From positions 1 to 7,526 of the forward strand of contig JACDDK010000044.1 of NCBI GenBank assembly GCA_013817025.1: a stretch of DNA of 7,526 bases, given 5' to 3'. The translations under genes were made by a program, and so were the position numbers. The DNA is from Rubrobacter sp. (GTDB lineage Bacteria; Actinomycetota; Rubrobacteria; Rubrobacterales; Rubrobacteraceae). Under the pieces are notes generated by a model. The model had not been told where the DNA came from, made no database searches, and saw only the letters and a list, made by a program, of their open reading frames with translations. Position 1 is the stretch's first letter; every line of letters starts with the position of its first letter. Below, one piece after another: positions 6,109-7,526 of the stretch.

Positions 6109-7347
6109 TCATTCCCCGATGCCTGAAGCCTGTTGTCTGAAACCCCTGTGATCGAAGACAACCTTCACGTATCCTCCGCGACCCGCCGCTCGTGCCGTGG
6201 CTATCGCCTCCCGGTACTCCTCCAGTCGGAAGCGCGGCCCGACCATCGTCTCTAGCCCTATCTCCGGCGCGATACGGAGCGCGAGGTCGAAGCTGCTCGT
6301 CTTCTCGCCCTGATACTCCTCGACGCCGTAGGCGTAGGTTCCGGCGAGGCTCACCTCCTTGTACCAGAGGGCGGTCAAATCCAGGCTGCTTCTCGCGCCC
6401 GGCATCCCGACCAGCGCCACCTCGCCGCCGGGCCTGGTGAGGCGCACGGCATCCTCCATCGTTCCGGGAGAGCCGACGCACTCGAATACTTTTTCGGCAC
6501 CACCCATCACGACCGGCTTGCCAAGCTCCGGTTTGTACGTCCGCGTGCCGAGCATAGTCGGGAGCGCGGTGTAGGTCTCTTTCGGGTGGATCACTTCGTT
6601 CGCTCCGAGCCTGAGTGCTTCTTCCTTCTGGCGGGCGTGCTTGGCGACGCAGATAATGCGGCCCGCAGGCGTTAATTGGCGTAGGGCCGCTACGGTGAAC
6701 AACCCGACGCTGCCAGCCCCGATCACGAGCGTGGTATCGTCCGGTCCCGGCGCGTTCTTGAGCGCCGCGTGGACGGCGCAGGCGAGCGGCTCGATGGCTA
6801 CGGCGGCCTCGTCCGGCACGGCGTCGGGAACGCGATGTAGCTGCGAGGGATGCGCCACGAGACTCCGCTGCGACCACCCCCCGCCCGTATCGTGGCAAAA
6901 CCCAGTCTGGATGCCGGGGCTTATATTTCCCCTAGCGACGTTCACGCACAACGCGTGACGGCCCATCGCGCAAAACTCGCACGGCGGGTCGATGCCGCGG
7001 ACGGCGCATCCGAGAGCCGGTTCGAGGACCACCCGTTCGCCGGTGCGAAAGCCGGAGTTGTCCGTCGTAACGGTCCCGACCACCTCGTGGCCCATCGTGA
7101 AGGGTGGAGAGGTGATCGGGGAGAAGTACGGCGAGTTCTCCGAAGACAGAGTGCCGAGGTCCGAACCACAGATACCCGACAACAGAGGCTTCACCCGCAC
7201 CCATTCGGACGTCGGGAGCTTCGGTTCGGGGATGTCTTCGAGCGCGAGCGGTGAGAAGCGACTGGTCTCCAGGTTCTTTATCCGTTTCGCGCCCGCACGC
7301 ATCAGCAAGTAGCGCGGCACGGACTTGCGATAGACCAGAGAGCGCAA
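6109..7347 (-). CDS. Zinc-dependent medium-chain alcohol/polyol dehydrogenase
   Basis: The product is a 412-residue medium-chain dehydrogenase, predicted to oxidise an alcohol or polyol with NAD(P). The catalytic zinc site is visible as C60-G-S-D, G86-H87-E88 and the EPLA segment (E186). The structural zinc site is the four cysteines C114, C123, C126 and C134. The Rossmann motif GAGSVG is at 210-215. After the second Rossmann strand (IICVAKHARQ) there is no acidic residue where NAD-specific enzymes usually have Asp; basic residues follow, which hints at NADP. The start is TTG 7347, 3 bases after the stop of the HAD-IB gene and preceded by AAGAAGG at suitable distance, so the genes are translationally coupled. 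It is about 50-60 residues longer than typical family members, with extra sequence at the N-terminus and near 257-280. It resembles sorbitol and threonine dehydrogenases in outline; the substrate is not determined. Confidence 0.88.
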   Translation of the reverse strand: MRSLVYRKSVPRYLLMRAGAKRIKNLETSRFSPLALEDIPEPKLPTSEWVRVKPLLSGICGSDLGTLSSENSPYFSPITSPPFTMGHEVVGTVTTDNSGFRTGERVVLEPALGCAVRGIDPPCEFCAMGRHALCVNVARGNISPGIQTGFCHDTGGGWSQRSLVAHPSQLHRVPDAVPDEAAVAIEPLACAVHAALKNAPGPDDTTLVIGAGSVGLFTVAALRQLTPAGRIICVAKHARQKEEALRLGANEVIHPKETYTALPTMLGTRTYKPELGKPVVMGGAEKVFECVGSPGTMEDAVRLTRPGGEVALVGMPGARSSLDLTALWYKEVSLAGTYAYGVEEYQGEKTSSFDLALRIAPEIGLETMVGPRFRLEEYREAIATARAAGRGGYVKVVFDHRGFRQQASGIGE

Positions 7348-7350
7348 GCC

Positions 7351-7526
7351 CTAGACCTTCTTGGCGATGCTGTTCTTGCCCCAGTGCTCGATGCGCCAAC
7401 CGCGCTCTTTGGCCGACGCTTCGAGCCGGCGGTCGGGGTTGACGGCGACCGGGTTGCCAACCGCTTCGAGCATTGGGAGATCGGAGATGGCGTCGGCGTA
7501 GGCGTAGCTCCTCGACAGATCGAGGT
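7351..7526 (-). CDS. HAD-IB family phosphatase, C-terminal end (5' part outside window)
   Basis: Only the last 57 codons are present, ending in TAG at 7353-7351. The sequence [19 protein letters not shown] followed by VAVNPDRRL is the motif IV region of HAD subfamily IB phosphatases (the phosphoserine phosphatase SerB group), where the acidic residues bind Mg. The tail [15 protein letters not shown] is a usual end for these proteins. The dehydrogenase TTG lies 3 bases beyond the stop, and its AAGAAGG ribosome binding site falls within the last codons of this gene, so the two are coupled. HAD-IB proteins act on many small phosphorylated metabolites, so the substrate here is open. The membership call is firm although only the end is visible. 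Confidence 0.85.
   Translation of the reverse strand, partial: LDLSRSYAYADAISDLPMLEAVGNPVAVNPDRRLEASAKERGWRIEHWGKNSIAKKV

Noticed and set aside
6065..6898. 277-codon minus-strand open frame overlapping the dehydrogenase
   Set aside because: It is an arginine-rich alternate frame of the dehydrogenase gene with no recognisable domain.

Overview
The window is GC-rich bacterial DNA. Gene style (TTG and GTG starts, apparently leaderless promoters) and the protein families suggest an actinobacterium, most like the Rubrobacter/Thermoleophilia side. That placement is an impression from protein resemblance, not a proof. Every stretch longer than about 180 bases is coding. I see no RNA gene, insertion sequence or CRISPR array.

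Left part (1-1491): the 3' end of a GH31 alpha-glucosidase on the + strand faces a small minus-strand pair. The pair is a 112-residue three-helix membrane protein and, 8 bases after its stop, a beta-phosphoglucomutase-like HAD hydrolase. The HAD protein looks internally deleted: its N-terminal and C-terminal ends are recognisable, but the segment with motifs III and IV is missing. A divergent intergenic region (1315-1491) carries a -10-like hexamer on each strand 6-7 bases from the start codon, which suggests leaderless transcripts.

Middle (1492-2662): a + strand MFS transporter of the drug-antiporter type ends at a perfect 15-bp hairpin that separates it from the convergent minus-strand cluster.

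Right part (2707-7526): a minus-strand cluster read right to left. It holds the end of an HAD-IB phosphatase, a zinc-dependent medium-chain dehydrogenase starting 3 bases later, a LarA-like (nickel-pincer nucleotide) isomerase after 130 bases, and an SBP_bac_5 (NikA/OppA-type) substrate-binding protein after 68 bases. A dehydrogenase, an isomerase/racemase-type enzyme and a phosphatase suggest metabolism of a hydroxy acid or polyol, but the substrate cannot be read from the sequence.

The most notable signal is in the SBP-family gene. Its frame is interrupted by exactly one TGA (3826-3828), and the same frame continues at once into conserved family sequence for a normal full length. A hairpin starts 12 bases after the TGA, with a G as first loop base at +21, which fits the bacterial SECIS pattern. 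The protein has no signal peptide, and an in-frame stop just upstream leaves no room for one. My best reading is a candidate cytosolic selenoprotein of the SBP_bac_5 fold encoded beside a LarA-like enzyme. The main competing reading is a nonsense mutation or sequencing error.
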